Source of the DNA: Amoeboaphelidium occidentale
Lineage: Eukaryota; Aphelidiomycota; Aphelidea
Assembly (NCBI GenBank): GCA_023515795.1
Contig: JALGPX010000049.1
Span: forward strand, 1-64,000
Length of the DNA: 64,000 nucleotides
Direction: 5' to 3'
The translations under genes were made by a program, and so were the position numbers. Below, piece by piece: positions 52,008-62,190 of this stretch. Numbering within the stretch: position 1 is the first letter of the stretch; every line of letters starts with the position of its first letter. The notes beneath the pieces were generated by a model, which was not told the origin of the DNA, ran no database searches, and saw only the letters and a list, made by a program, of their open reading frames with translations.

Positions 52008-55000
52008 TCAAGCGGCGAACATGTTGTTCTCATATGCGTATTCTTCCTCGTCGCTGTTCAAATCATCTCCATTGTCAATCTTCGACTTAACTGCTTTAGC
52101 AAAAGCTTTTTCCTCGCGTTTGTTCATCTTCTTTTTTGCCTGCTTGACTTCTACAACGTTACCATAAGCATCACTAATCGCCGTGATTTGGGCTTGATCT
52201 GCAATTTTGTCATCTTGTTCGTTCATCCATGCTCCAGATTCTCCCTTTGTAGTCAAATGACCAGATTCCATGCTCCACTCTTCTTTACAAACGCTGGAAA
52301 CAAATGTATTATTGTGGGAAATGATCACAACTCCTCCCAAATAACCATCAATAGCGTTGGCCAAAGCAGAAAGCGAGTCTGTATCCAGGTAATTCGTAGG
52401 CTCGTCAAGAATTAAGATGTGTGGCTGGTTCCAAAGCGCAGCAGCCATAACAACTTTGACTTTTTGACCTCCTGATAGGGCAGACATACGATAGTGACTC
52501 GCAAACTCAGCTTCCAAACCAACATCAGCCAAATGCTTCTCAACATTCGCAGCAGACAATGTACGAGTAGCCATACCAGATGTTTGTGCAATACGAGCAT
52601 CAATGGCTTTGCATGCCTTGTCCCAACCTTGCTTAGACAAAATTTTACCAGACAAGTAATTTTCTTCTTTTCCGCCAGAAGCATACCTCACTTCGTACTC
52701 AAAGTCACCCTGCTTAGTCTTGCGACGGTTTCCGGTAAGTTCATTGACGACTCTCTTGATCATCTTTCCTGTTTCAGGCTCCTTGATTTCGAACGGCTTC
52801 TTTTGCAATTCTTCTTCTTCCTTGGTGAAGACCATAGAAACTTTAACCAAAGATTCCTTATCTTCTCCAAATTCATAACGCCATCTAATGTATTCATTAG
52901 GGGTCTTGTCAAGATGCTGTTCAATGTGGTGGAAAGCATGCTGTGCAACATAAGCAATACGAGCATTAGGGTGCTTCCACACTTCACCCTGCTGAGGCAT
53001 CAATTCACCAGTCAACACTTTAACCATAGTGGATTTACCAGCACCGTTTTCACCGACACAACCAACACGAGATGCCATGGAGACCTGAACGGAAATGTCG
53101 TAAAGTGTTGGCTTCTCGTTGCCAGGGTAAGTAAAGAAACAGTGAGACATCTTCATCAATGCTTTAGAACGAGACTTGATACCTTCAATAGGACCAGGGT
53201 TAGGGAAGTTGAACTTCAATTTTGAAGACTTGATGTTGAAGTAAGACTTTGCTTCAGGATTCTGTGCAATGAAATCATCCAAGTTACCACGGAACTGCTT
53301 CAATTTCAAACGTTGAATCTGAATGATATCAGTACAACAGTCACGCAAGAAACCAGAGTCGTGAGACACCATGATACAGGTGACGTTCTTCAAAGAGTTA
53401 ATGTAGTTCTTGACCCATTTGACGTTGATGACATCCAAGTGGTTAGTAGGTTCGTCAAGCAACAAAATATCAGCTCTTTGCAACATCGCTCTAGCCATAG
53501 CCAACTTCATTCTCCAACCACCAGACAAAGAAGAGACAGGGTGATGTGGCTTAGCTTTGCCATCTTCAGTGAAACCCACAGTAGCCATGACATTCAGAAC
53601 TTCGTCCTTGTTCAAACCCTTCAAACGAGGATCAGCCATGATATATTCCACACAAGACAAGTGAGATAATTCTCCCAAAATATCAGCTTCAACGAAAACA
53701 GTACGAACTTCGGAAGGATCTGGGAAACCTTCAACAGAACCGTTAGCGATAGATCTCATCAGAGTAGTCTTTCCAGAGTCATTACCACCCAAAAGACCGT
53801 ACTTGTGACCACGCTTCAAGCGCAAGTTGGTGTTGTGCAAAAGAATCTTGGTACCATAAGCCAATGTGAATTGACAGTTGCACAATTCTTCAGCACCATC
53901 GTCTTCAGCATCTTCTTTTGGTGGAAGAGGCTTAGCCATAGCTTCGCATTCTTTTCTGATTTTTTCAATGTTTGCGGCAGCCTTCTCCTTGTCTAAAACA
54001 GCCAAATGCTCTTCAATTTCCTTCCATGATTCCTTTCCGAATTTACGGATAGTCATCAAAGATGCACACAAGTTTGCAACGTGGTCAATAACCTTTTCAG
54101 ATTCCTTAATGTCAATCTTTTCCTTGATGCACTTGGTGATTTTATCGTGATCAATGTGTTGTTGACGAGACTGAGCTTCTTCGACTTCCTTGTTCAAACG
54201 CTGCAATTGAGCCAAAGATCTCTCAGCAACGGAACGAGCTTCAGGATCAGACAAAACTTCTGTAGACTTTTCTAAAGCAGGCAACAATACAGGCATGAAT
54301 GGCGCCGCATCCAAAGGATCATCGACCAAACGCGACATGTTGTCAATAATGACAGCAGCCTGACGCACAGTAGCTTTTGAACGAGAGCGCAAACCACGAA
54401 CCAAAAGAGGACCAACCATAGCCAAAGCTGGACTTTCAACAGACTGAACAAAAGTAACACCAGCCAATTTGTGCATAATTTCTTCAGTTTCTTCTGGATG
54501 AGTAACGGAACGCAAAATGTCGCTTGTCAAGTATTCAATATCACGGTTACCAACGACTTCACAAGAAGCCAACATGGCCTTTTCAGCAGCAGCAGAGACT
54601 TCCTTCTTGACTTCAACAATAGATTTAGAGACTTCTGGAATGACATCAGACAAAGCGTAACCCAACTGCTCAGGAGCATGGTCACCGAAAGAAGCGATAG
54701 CCAACAGAGCAGTTACACGAGTCTTCCACTGGTTGGTGTTATCAGATGCTCTGAAAAGGTGAGGCAAAGTTTCACGAATAGCATTTGGTGAAATGTTGGA
54801 GGAGATTGCGATAACAGCAGCTTCAGCCTTCTCCTTTGTATCATTGTTGGCGTTCTTAGCACCACAAGCAGCCAAAATGACAGGCAAGTGAGCAATTAAA
54901 AACGGTTGAGCCAAAACCATGGCTTCCTTCGCAAGAGCAGTAAATGCTTCAAGAGCTTCGACGGTAGCGGCCTGGTCCTTCTTATCGATATTGGCCACCT

Positions 55001-55079
55001 TATCAGCCAAATCTTTGCAAATCTTCTCAGAGTTCTTCCAGCCTTTCTTTGCTTCAGCAACGACTTCTTGAACGGTCAT
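52008..55079 (-). CDS. EF3: Translation elongation factor 3 (ABCF-type ATPase)
   Basis: A single-exon 1023-aa protein with full EF3 architecture: N-terminal HEAT repeats (about residues 1-320), a four-helix bundle, ABC1 with Walker A GGNDSGKTTL and signature VSSLSGGWRMKLAMARA, LLLDEPTNHLD, then ABC2 with GENGAGKSTM, an inserted chromodomain-like region (KEENYLSGKILSKQGWDKACKAIDARIAQTS), SALSGGQKVKVVMAAALW and DEPTNYLD. It ends in a Lys-rich tail. EF3 releases E-site tRNA and is essential in fungi. The ATG at 55079 is used because the frame upstream lacks another ATG. It is divergent from the OFD1-like gene, 167 bp between starts. Confidence 0.97.
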   Translation of the reverse strand: MTVQEVVAEAKKGWKNSEKICKDLADKVANIDKKDQAATVEALEAFTALAKEAMVLAQPFLIAHLPVILAACGAKNANNDTKEKAEAAVIAISSNISPNAIRETLPHLFRASDNTNQWKTRVTALLAIASFGDHAPEQLGYALSDVIPEVSKSIVEVKKEVSAAAEKAMLASCEVVGNRDIEYLTSDILRSVTHPEETEEIMHKLAGVTFVQSVESPALAMVGPLLVRGLRSRSKATVRQAAVIIDNMSRLVDDPLDAAPFMPVLLPALEKSTEVLSDPEARSVAERSLAQLQRLNKEVEEAQSRQQHIDHDKITKCIKEKIDIKESEKVIDHVANLCASLMTIRKFGKESWKEIEEHLAVLDKEKAAANIEKIRKECEAMAKPLPPKEDAEDDGAEELCNCQFTLAYGTKILLHNTNLRLKRGHKYGLLGGNDSGKTTLMRSIANGSVEGFPDPSEVRTVFVEADILGELSHLSCVEYIMADPRLKGLNKDEVLNVMATVGFTEDGKAKPHHPVSSLSGGWRMKLAMARAMLQRADILLLDEPTNHLDVINVKWVKNYINSLKNVTCIMVSHDSGFLRDCCTDIIQIQRLKLKQFRGNLDDFIAQNPEAKSYFNIKSSKLKFNFPNPGPIEGIKSRSKALMKMSHCFFTYPGNEKPTLYDISVQVSMASRVGCVGENGAGKSTMVKVLTGELMPQQGEVWKHPNARIAYVAQHAFHHIEQHLDKTPNEYIRWRYEFGEDKESLVKVSMVFTKEEEELQKKPFEIKEPETGKMIKRVVNELTGNRRKTKQGDFEYEVRYASGGKEENYLSGKILSKQGWDKACKAIDARIAQTSGMATRTLSAANVEKHLADVGLEAEFASHYRMSALSGGQKVKVVMAAALWNQPHILILDEPTNYLDTDSLSALANAIDGYLGGVVIISHNNTFVSSVCKEEWSMESGHLTTKGESGAWMNEQDDKIADQAQITAISDAYGNVVEVKQAKKKMNKREEKAFAKAVKSKIDNGDDLNSDEEEYAYENNMFAA

Positions 55080-55246
55080 ATTATAATTGAAAAACAAAAT
55101 TTTTTGGTGATTTCGGTTGCCGATCAGATCCGATGAAACGTGCGACGTGTCGGTTACATCGCGTTTTAGCTGGCGATTCCGTTTGATATACTTTATTAAG
55201 CGTAGATATTGGGCTATGTGCTTAGGTGCCTCTTTTGTGTGAGATC

Positions 55247-57146
55247 ATGGAAGATTTAAAACAAGAGTTGCTTCAAACACTTGCGGATAATGGCTGGCTT
55301 GATAAGATCAAGGTATTCCTCTTTAATTCTTGTTCAAAGTAAATGGAATTAGTCTCAAGTTAGATGCAAACTTATTGAAGAGCTCAAAGTTAGAACAAAT
55401 TTATCTCTAGCAAAGAATAAGCTGACTGAAATTGCACCTGAGCTGAGACAAGAACATGATCGCAGTCCTTTGAAGACTTCTGAACTAGAAAGAAAAGCAA
55501 TGGAAAGTTTGATAGTTGATCTAATGGCTTCGATGGGTTATGAGTTTTCCTTGTCTGTTTTTCTGCCAGAATGTGGGTTGCATTCCAAGAACCATTGTAT
55601 GACAAGGGCAGATATACTTCAAGTTTTTGATCTTGACGCTAGAAATGATATTAATAATATGGCTACGGAGAACAGTTTTATGCTGGAGATATTCAAGTTT
55701 CTACGGTCTAAATTGGGCTCAGGATCGTTGATAGATACTTCTTGTCAAACGGAGTTAGATTCGAGCCATGCAGTATATGGAAAATTGCAAACGTTGGATG
55801 ATCAGTTTCGATTGAAAGCTGAAGGAGAAGAGGTACAGACACAGGCTGCTTTGGAAGAGAGAATGTTGAATTATCAACAAGAATGTGACAAGCTTATGAG
55901 AGAAGAACTTCAGGAACAGTTGGAGGTTTTTAAAAGGACAGAGCTTGAAAAGGTTCGTCAAGAAGAAGCAAGAAAGTATCGAGTAGAACTTGATCGCTTA
56001 GAGCAGCATTATGAAAATGAAGATCGCACCAGGAAAGAGCGATTAGTTCAGCTGGAAGAGCAATTGAATGAAAAGATCCAACGAGATCGCAAGCATTTAG
56101 AGCAAGAACTACACAAGCAACGACAAGATTTGCTAGATGAATTCGAAAAGCTGAAAACCAGAGAAGAAGGCTTGAAGAGAGAAATAGAATTACAGAAGAA
56201 ATCTTTGTTGCTGGAGGAAGAACGCCTAAAGAGAGAACAATTAAAGGCCAGCGAAGAATTTATGGAAGCTCAGAAATTGAAAGAAGCAGCTTCAAGGAAA
56301 ATTCAAGATGAAGTTCAAAGGTATCAGTTGCAATTCGACAAAGAACATGGAAATCTTATCCTGCATCTGAAGACAGAGGCTGCAAAGTTGGAAACTCAGA
56401 AAGAAATTTACGCAGAGAGAGAAAGAAGACTAAGCCATTTGGATGGCCGACTGAAAGAGTCTGAGAGACTTTTGTACTATGCAAATATCGCTAATTCTAA
56501 TCTAAATGCAACAGTTGACAAGCTTAAAGAAGAGCTGGATTCTTTTAAGCAGAGAAATTATGACATTAAATCCTCCAACGACGCTCTACAAGCCCAATTG
56601 AAGAGCTCAAACATGGAAATGAGTCAAGAGATTATCCATTTGAAAAAGAAATTACTTGACTTAGAACATCGCAATATGTCGAAAGATCAGGAATTAAACG
56701 CTAACATCAAATCTCAGGCTGAACTTTCAAAAGAAAAGACAAAGATTAAGAAGGCTGGTTTAAAGTGGCAAAAGGAGGCAACTTTCTTGCGCTCAAACTT
56801 AGAATCCCAACTTTCATTGAATGAACAGATGGCAGGTAGACTTGATGCAGAAATGTTGAAGAACAAGGAGTTACAGAAAGAGATTTCTGATTTGCGTCTA
56901 ATGCTTCACCATACTCAAAATGTACTTCAGCATGAGTTCAGGTATGGAGAAATCAAAAAAGAAAATCTAGATCCTAGTCAACTAAATGTTGAAGACGAGA
57001 CGTTTCTCAGACAAATCCAGAAACTAAAGATGGAAGTCATCGAAAACAAGCAAACTATCCCAGATCTTGAAGTCCCTGAGATGAAGCAGTTGGATGTAAA
57101 AACAAAAGAAGTAGAACAAGATCTAGAGGTTACTGTTGCTAAGTAA
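55247..57146 (+). CDS. OFD1: OFD1-like LisH/coiled-coil centriolar protein (2 exons)
   Basis: Exons 55247-55312 and 55353-57146 (40-nt intron, phase 0) give 619 aa. The join restores the N-terminal OFD1/FOP element LKQELLQTLADNGWLDKIK-SQVRCKLIEEL. A LisH-type segment follows (SLIVDLMASMGYEFSLSVFLPECGL, about residues 84-108), then LQTLDDQFRLKAEGEE and a long coiled coil with many KEE/REE units, as in OFD1. OFD1 caps the distal centriole and is needed for basal-body docking of flagella. Human OFD1 is about 1010 aa; this one ends after the coiled coil. The acceptor 'ggaattag' at 55352 is chosen over a later 'ag' because only it keeps phase and homology. Confidence 0.88.
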
Positions 57147-57188
57147 GGACTCAATTGAATATATTCTGTTTCTGTTTGTTTATTGCCA

Positions 57189-58721
57189 TTAGGCTATCTC
57201 ACAGACGGCAGAAAACAAGGTTTTGACTTCTTTCAGATCATTAAATGCAGGAGCTTGTGTGATTTCCTTTGATAGCAAATGTTCCATGTAATCAAAGTCA
57301 GAAGACTCAAGAGTACGCTTGAAATCAATGGAAGGAAGATTCTTGGAAGTAACTGGCTGTTTGAACTTCTTGATGAGATTCACGATTTCCGGACAAATGT
57401 GACTTTCCAATGCATGGATTTCCCAGAGCGAACTCTCAATAGCGTTGCATTTGCTTAGATTTGACTCTTCAAAAACATATGGATCATCATTCCAAACTTC
57501 AGGTAAACGACCTGATTCGATTTCTTTGTGAAGCAACACTATGCAAGAAGGATTGTCTCTGAGTAACTTGTAAACCAAAGCCACCATTAGTATACAAGCA
57601 CGATCTGGCGAAAACAAACACAGTCTTGCCATCCTCTTTATAAATGCAGCAACAAGGTAAGTTGGAATGTGAGTGGAATTCAAAAACAAACTTGCTAATC
57701 TCATGAATTCCGGAAACTTTTGTGAATGCGTAATGTTTCTATCGAATAATGCATACAGTTTTTCATAGAATGACGGATAATCAAGATTGTAATTCTGGAT
57801 CAAGGTGAACAATCCTTGCAAAGCAAGAATCGAAATAGTTCCTCCCTGATTATAAGAATCGGTTAAAAATCCATGCAACTGACGGGGATCAGACATTAAT
57901 GGAAGCAAGTGTGTATGAACAATGCTGAGAACTTTTCTGTATAACAGTGGAGAAAGAGGAAGCTTCAAGAATGAAATCCATGCCTCTGTATATGCCTTCT
58001 TGTGACTCTTGGAAGAAGCAACGTTCGATGTTTCCTTAACTGGAATATGTTCACTACTCACGAAAAAACTACCCAATTCTTCCGGGATTTCTTCAATCTC
58101 AGAAAGCATGGCGAAAACTGTCCCTGCATTAACTGTAAAAGACAGTTTGTTCTCGGCTAAGCCATTAAACAATAATGTCATATTCCTGAAAGAATAGAAT
58201 CTCATATCATCATACTCCATAAAGTAGAACTTGATAAATGCTTGGACTGCCGCATTTTCTTGGTCTAAAGAGCAAATAGTCTTGAGAACTTTCACCAATA
58301 ATTCGTCATCAACTGTGAGACCAGTAGTTCTTCTGCTATTTGCCAAGGATAAACTCTTAAAGAAATCCATAACCGCCTTAATAGCTGCAATTATCACGCG
58401 CTGGCTTGCTTCTGTTTGCATCATCTCGCACAGCTTATCAACCAACTTATCAAAGTTTTTCCGTATCCATCTCGCCGTAACATTTTCAGGCGCGTCTTCC
58501 CCCAAAGTTTCCACCTGATAAATGGCATTCTTTGTGATGAGCCCATCGAATACACCAAACAAGGCGTGAATCGCAGCAACCTTTTCGTGTTCCTCAGCGT
58601 CCAAATACGCGATAAGCTTTTGAATATCATTCAAGTTCTTCTTGCTCGATGCAATTCTTTCCCCCAGAGCGACAATTTCCGAGTGTCCCTCAGCAGCTGA
58701 GCGTTTTCTGTTAACTGGCAT
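57189..58721 (-). CDS. NOC4: Nucleolar complex protein 4 (Noc4)
   Basis: A 510-aa single-exon protein. The C-terminal CBF/Noc domain is clear: AYTEAWISFLKLPLSPLLYRKVLSIVHTHLLPLM, GGTISILALQGLFTLIQNYNLDYPSFYEKLYALFD, RLASLFLNSTHIPTYLVAAFIKRMARLCLFSPD and DNPSCIVLLHKE. Noc4 with Nop14 supports 40S maturation and export within the SSU processome. The N-terminal half is helical repeat. It shares a 36-bp intergenic interval with the divergent mL50 gene. Confidence 0.93.
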   Translation of the reverse strand: MPVNRKRSAAEGHSEIVALGERIASSKKNLNDIQKLIAYLDAEEHEKVAAIHALFGVFDGLITKNAIYQVETLGEDAPENVTARWIRKNFDKLVDKLCEMMQTEASQRVIIAAIKAVMDFFKSLSLANSRRTTGLTVDDELLVKVLKTICSLDQENAAVQAFIKFYFMEYDDMRFYSFRNMTLLFNGLAENKLSFTVNAGTVFAMLSEIEEIPEELGSFFVSSEHIPVKETSNVASSKSHKKAYTEAWISFLKLPLSPLLYRKVLSIVHTHLLPLMSDPRQLHGFLTDSYNQGGTISILALQGLFTLIQNYNLDYPSFYEKLYALFDRNITHSQKFPEFMRLASLFLNSTHIPTYLVAAFIKRMARLCLFSPDRACILMVALVYKLLRDNPSCIVLLHKEIESGRLPEVWNDDPYVFEESNLSKCNAIESSLWEIHALESHICPEIVNLIKKFKQPVTSKNLPSIDFKRTLESSDFDYMEHLLSKEITQAPAFNDLKEVKTLFSAVCEIA

Positions 58722-58757
58722 TTCAATTTATTCTCTGATTTTTGATCAACCACGAAA
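58722..58757. promoter_or_regulatory. 36-bp shared interval between divergent NOC4 and mL50 starts
   Basis: Only 36 bases separate the two ATGs. They are AT-rich (ttcaatttattctctgattt then ttgatcaaccacgaaa) with no recognisable TATA box. Both 5' leaders must be extremely short or start inside the opposite gene, so the promoters probably overlap coding sequence. Confidence 0.5.
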
Positions 58758-59288
58758 ATGATACGAATTGCAGGAAAGCAGTTAAGTAGCGAAAAGTTTC
58801 GCAGTCTTTTGGGAGTATCATTAAAGAAGCACATTCCTTCGTTCCACGAGAATCCTCAAATCGCATTATCACAAATCGACGTCTCTAATCCCGTGAGCAA
58901 ATTCAGGATATTAAGCGATCTAAGAGAAGCAACAGGTCGCGATTTCACAAACTTGGAACTTAACAATATCTCGACTGCAGAGGACATTCTAAGAATTCTA
59001 CACACGGAAAGGTTCGATGTTGTTAAAGAACGAAAGACTCCATTAAAAGACCGACTGGCCCAGCTGAAGGCTGAAGGAAAGATTCCGGAAAATATGCACT
59101 GGGTCCCGACTAAAAGAATATTGACTTCGTTGGTCCTGAAGGAGAAACGCCGATTAGAATTTGAACAAACACGCAAACAAAAGGCCTTGACGGAAGGAGA
59201 CGATGTAAGGCAAATGAAAGCTAAAGATCTCGTCGCTAAAATGGCAGATACTTTGGATTCTGGTTTTGAGCAGAAGAGCGCCAAATAG
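58758..59288 (+). CDS. Mitochondrial large-subunit ribosomal protein mL50
   Basis: A 176-aa protein whose centre, ISKFRILSDLREATGRDFTNLELNNISTAEDILRIL-like (about residues 47-82), has the acyl-carrier-like helical pattern of mL50 (yeast Mrpl13). It is followed by LKDRLAQLKAEGKIPENMHWVPTKR and a charged tail. A basic N-terminus (MIRIAGKQLSSEKFRSLL) could act as a mitochondrial presequence. The stop lies 22 bp before the glycerol kinase ATG on the same strand. The assignment rests on remembered family pattern, not a search. Confidence 0.72.
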   Translation: MIRIAGKQLSSEKFRSLLGVSLKKHIPSFHENPQIALSQIDVSNPVSKFRILSDLREATGRDFTNLELNNISTAEDILRILHTERFDVVKERKTPLKDRLAQLKAEGKIPENMHWVPTKRILTSLVLKEKRRLEFEQTRKQKALTEGDDVRQMKAKDLVAKMADTLDSGFEQKSAK

Positions 59289-59310
59289 ATCATCATCTGA
59301 ACGTTTTTTA

Positions 59311-60884
59311 ATGTTGTTTGGGGCTTTAGACAACGGCACGACCTCCAGCCGGTTCATCGTGTTTGATTTGAATGGAAGCATAATCTCTTCTCATCAAGAG
59401 GAATACGAGTCCATTTTTCCTCAGCCTGGTTGGTGTGAACAGGATCCTATTGTGCTACTTAATAATTGCAAGCGATGTATGGAGGAAGCAGTAAAGAGAC
59501 TGCCCTCGCGTTACAAAGCGTCAGATATTAAGTCTATTGGTATAACTAATCAGAGGGAAACTACCATTGCGTGGAATGGAAAGACTGGCGCTCCTCTTTG
59601 TAATGCGATAGTGTGGCTTGATTCTCGAACATCAGATTTAGTTCACAAGCTTTCTAACAAGACACCATCAAAGTCAAAAGATTATTTCAGGAATGTTTGT
59701 GGGCTTCCGTTATCTACGTACTTTGGTGCGTTGAAGTTGAAATGGATGTTTGAGAATGTTCCGGCCGTCAAACAAGCATGTGACGCTGGTGAGCTAAAGG
59801 TTGGTACAGTTGACTCCTGGCTTATTTGGAATCTGACAGGAAAAGAAGTCCATGTAACTGATGTGACTAATGCAAGTAGAACCATGTTACTTGATTTAAA
59901 GACTCTCGAGTGGAGTGACGAGATGTGTGCCTTCTTCGAGATCCCTAAAGCAATACTTCCTCAAATTCGTTCTTCTGCAGAAATTTACGGAAATCTTAAG
60001 GATGGTCTTTTGGCTGGTGTTCCAATATCTGGTTGTTTGGGAGATCAACAAGCTGCTTTAGTTGGGCAGAGATGTTTCAAAAAGGGTCAAGCGAAAAATA
60101 CTTATGGAACAGGATGCTTTTTGCTATTTAACACAGGAGACTCTCCAGTTGTCTCAAACCATGGAATGCTGACANNNNNNNNNNNNNNGGGCAGAGATGT
60201 TTCAAAAAGGGTCAAGCAAAAAATACTTATGGAACAGGATGCTTTTTGCTATTTAACACAGGAGACTCTCCAGTTGTCTCAAACCATGGAATGCTGACAA
60301 CTGTTGGTTATCAGCTTGGTTCTAAAGAGAAACCATGTTACGCACTTGAAGGCTCTATCGCGATTGCAGGCGCTGCAGTCAAATGGCTGCGTGATAATCT
60401 AGGTTTGATAAAAGAATCAAGTGAAATTAGTACTCTGGCAGAAAGCGTACAAAATACTGCCGGTGTCCACTTTGTTCCTGCATTCAATGGTTTGTTTGCA
60501 CCTTATTGGAGAGATGATGCAAGAGGTATAATCACTGGTTTGACACAATACACCACAAAGGCACATATTGCAAGAGCTGTATTAGAAGCAGTTAGTTTTC
60601 AAACGAGAGAAATTGTTGAAGCTATGAGTAAAGATAGTGGCATAACTTTGAAATCATTGCGAGTCGATGGAGGAATGACTGTGAGTGATATTTTGTTAAA
60701 AATACAAGCAGACATACTTGGAATTGATGTTTTGCGTCCAGAAATGAGAGAAACAACAGCTTTCGGTGCTGCATTTGCTGCTGCTATTGGCATTGGTGCA
60801 GTTACGCGCGAAAATGAAGAAATGCAACCTGCAACAGTGGAATTCAAACCAAGAACAGATGAAAAAGGTAAAGCAACAGTGTAA
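59311..60884 (+). CDS. Glycerol kinase, split by an assembly gap
   Basis: Removing one 111-bp copy and 14 Ns (60175-60188) gives a single 482-aa frame. FGGY-kinase signatures are present: [132 protein letters not shown] and [11 protein letters not shown]. It phosphorylates glycerol to glycerol-3-phosphate. The ATG at 59311 is chosen; a TTG 15 codons upstream lies within the mL50 gene. The two halves should not be annotated as separate genes. Confidence 0.94.
60064..60299 (+). repeat. 111-bp duplication flanking a 14-N gap
   Basis: Bases 60064-60174 recur at 60189-60299 with one substitution (gcgaaaa/gcaaaaa), separated by 14 Ns. Both encode the same glycerol kinase segment; the inserted 125 bases break the frame. 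This is the same artefact pattern as at 44823-45039. Confidence 0.92.
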
Positions 60885-60984
60885 TTTCACAATAACCTGT
60901 AGAACGCGACGAATGGTTTGAAAGGTGGAAAGTGGCTGTCAAAAAGAGCTTTTCTCAGTAAATTTCAAACAACTTCTCTGATTT

Positions 60985-62169
60985 ATGATCCGCAAAGAAA
61001 TTTTCGTTCTCGCAATTGCAATTGTAGTCAGTCCATTACTGCTACTTCATCATTTATTCCCAAGCAGAAAGTCAAAGAGAAGAAACCCTGATATACTATG
61101 GAAAGGACCATCAGAATTAATAGGAGACACGCCCATCATATATCTGCCAAAGTTATCTAAAGCACTTGGTTGTACAGTATTAGGAAAATGCGAATTCATG
61201 AACCCAGGTGGTACATCCAAAGACCGCGTAGCAAAATCAATGATTTGTGATGCTGAAGCTCAGGGTTTGATTACTGAAGGCGGAACAATTTACGAAGGAA
61301 CTGTCGGAAGCACTGGAATTGCTCTTGCGTGGCTTGCCGCTTCAAAAGGTTACAACTGCCACATTTGCATACCAGATGATCAGAGCGCGGAGAAGTACAA
61401 AATGTTGGAAGCTTACGGTGCCACTGTGGAGAAACTTAGACCTGCGAGTATAATTGATCCAAACCAATTTGTAAACAAGGCATGCAGACGCGCTAAAGAA
61501 GACCCTAACGGATTCTTCGCTAACCAGTTTGAGAATCTGTCCAATTATGAAGCTCATTACACGGGAACAGCAGATGAAATTTATGATCAAACAGGGGGAA
61601 ATTTCGACTATCTTGTCATGGGCTGTGGTACTGGTGGCACTTTGGCTGGATGCACTGTGTATCTGAAACACGTAATGAAACACTTAAAAGTCGTTCTAGC
61701 TGATCCACAAGGTTCTGGTCTCTTCAACAAGGTCCATCACAACACATTCTTCAATCCAACAGAATCTGAAGGCAAAAGAAGCCGCCACCAAGTCGATACA
61801 ATAGTTGAAGGTGTTGGCATAAACAGAATGACACAGAATCTTTCCAAATTATTCCCTGAAGAAGAAGATCATGCTCTGGTTGATGATGCAATACAAGTTT
61901 CAGATAAAGAAGCAGTACTTATGTCGCGATACATGGCCAGAAAAGAAGGATTATTCTTGGGTAGCTCAACTTGTGTTAATTTAGTGGCTGTATGCAAACT
62001 TTCAAAGAAGATCCCAAAAGATAGAAGCATACTAACAATTCTATGCGATGCAGGGCACAGACATTTAAACAAATTCTGGAGTGATGAGTATCTGATACAG
62101 AATAGCATTATAACCCCTGAAGAGCTCAACGACATGGCAACTATCGAGAGTCTTTATTTTATTGAATAG
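60985..62169 (+). CDS. Membrane-anchored cysteine synthase-like PLP enzyme
   Basis: A 394-aa protein with an N-terminal membrane segment (EIFVLAIAIVVSPLLLLHHLF, about residues 5-25) and a basic flank, then a fold-type II PLP domain. The PLP lysine sits in NPGGTSKDRVAKSM, the substrate loop is GTVGSTGIALAW, and the phosphate loop is MGCGTGGTLAGC. VEGVGINRMTQNL and GSSTCVNLVA follow. The N-terminal anchor is the hallmark of fungal 'cysteine synthase 2' (Cys12/yeast Mcy1) on the mitochondrial outer membrane rather than cytosolic CysK or CBS. The enzymatic role in that subgroup is uncertain. Confidence 0.9.
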   Translation: MIRKEIFVLAIAIVVSPLLLLHHLFPSRKSKRRNPDILWKGPSELIGDTPIIYLPKLSKALGCTVLGKCEFMNPGGTSKDRVAKSMICDAEAQGLITEGGTIYEGTVGSTGIALAWLAASKGYNCHICIPDDQSAEKYKMLEAYGATVEKLRPASIIDPNQFVNKACRRAKEDPNGFFANQFENLSNYEAHYTGTADEIYDQTGGNFDYLVMGCGTGGTLAGCTVYLKHVMKHLKVVLADPQGSGLFNKVHHNTFFNPTESEGKRSRHQVDTIVEGVGINRMTQNLSKLFPEEEDHALVDDAIQVSDKEAVLMSRYMARKEGLFLGSSTCVNLVAVCKLSKKIPKDRSILTILCDAGHRHLNKFWSDEYLIQNSIITPEELNDMATIESLYFIE

Positions 62170-62190
62170 TTTCTCTTTTGCTCCAAACAA

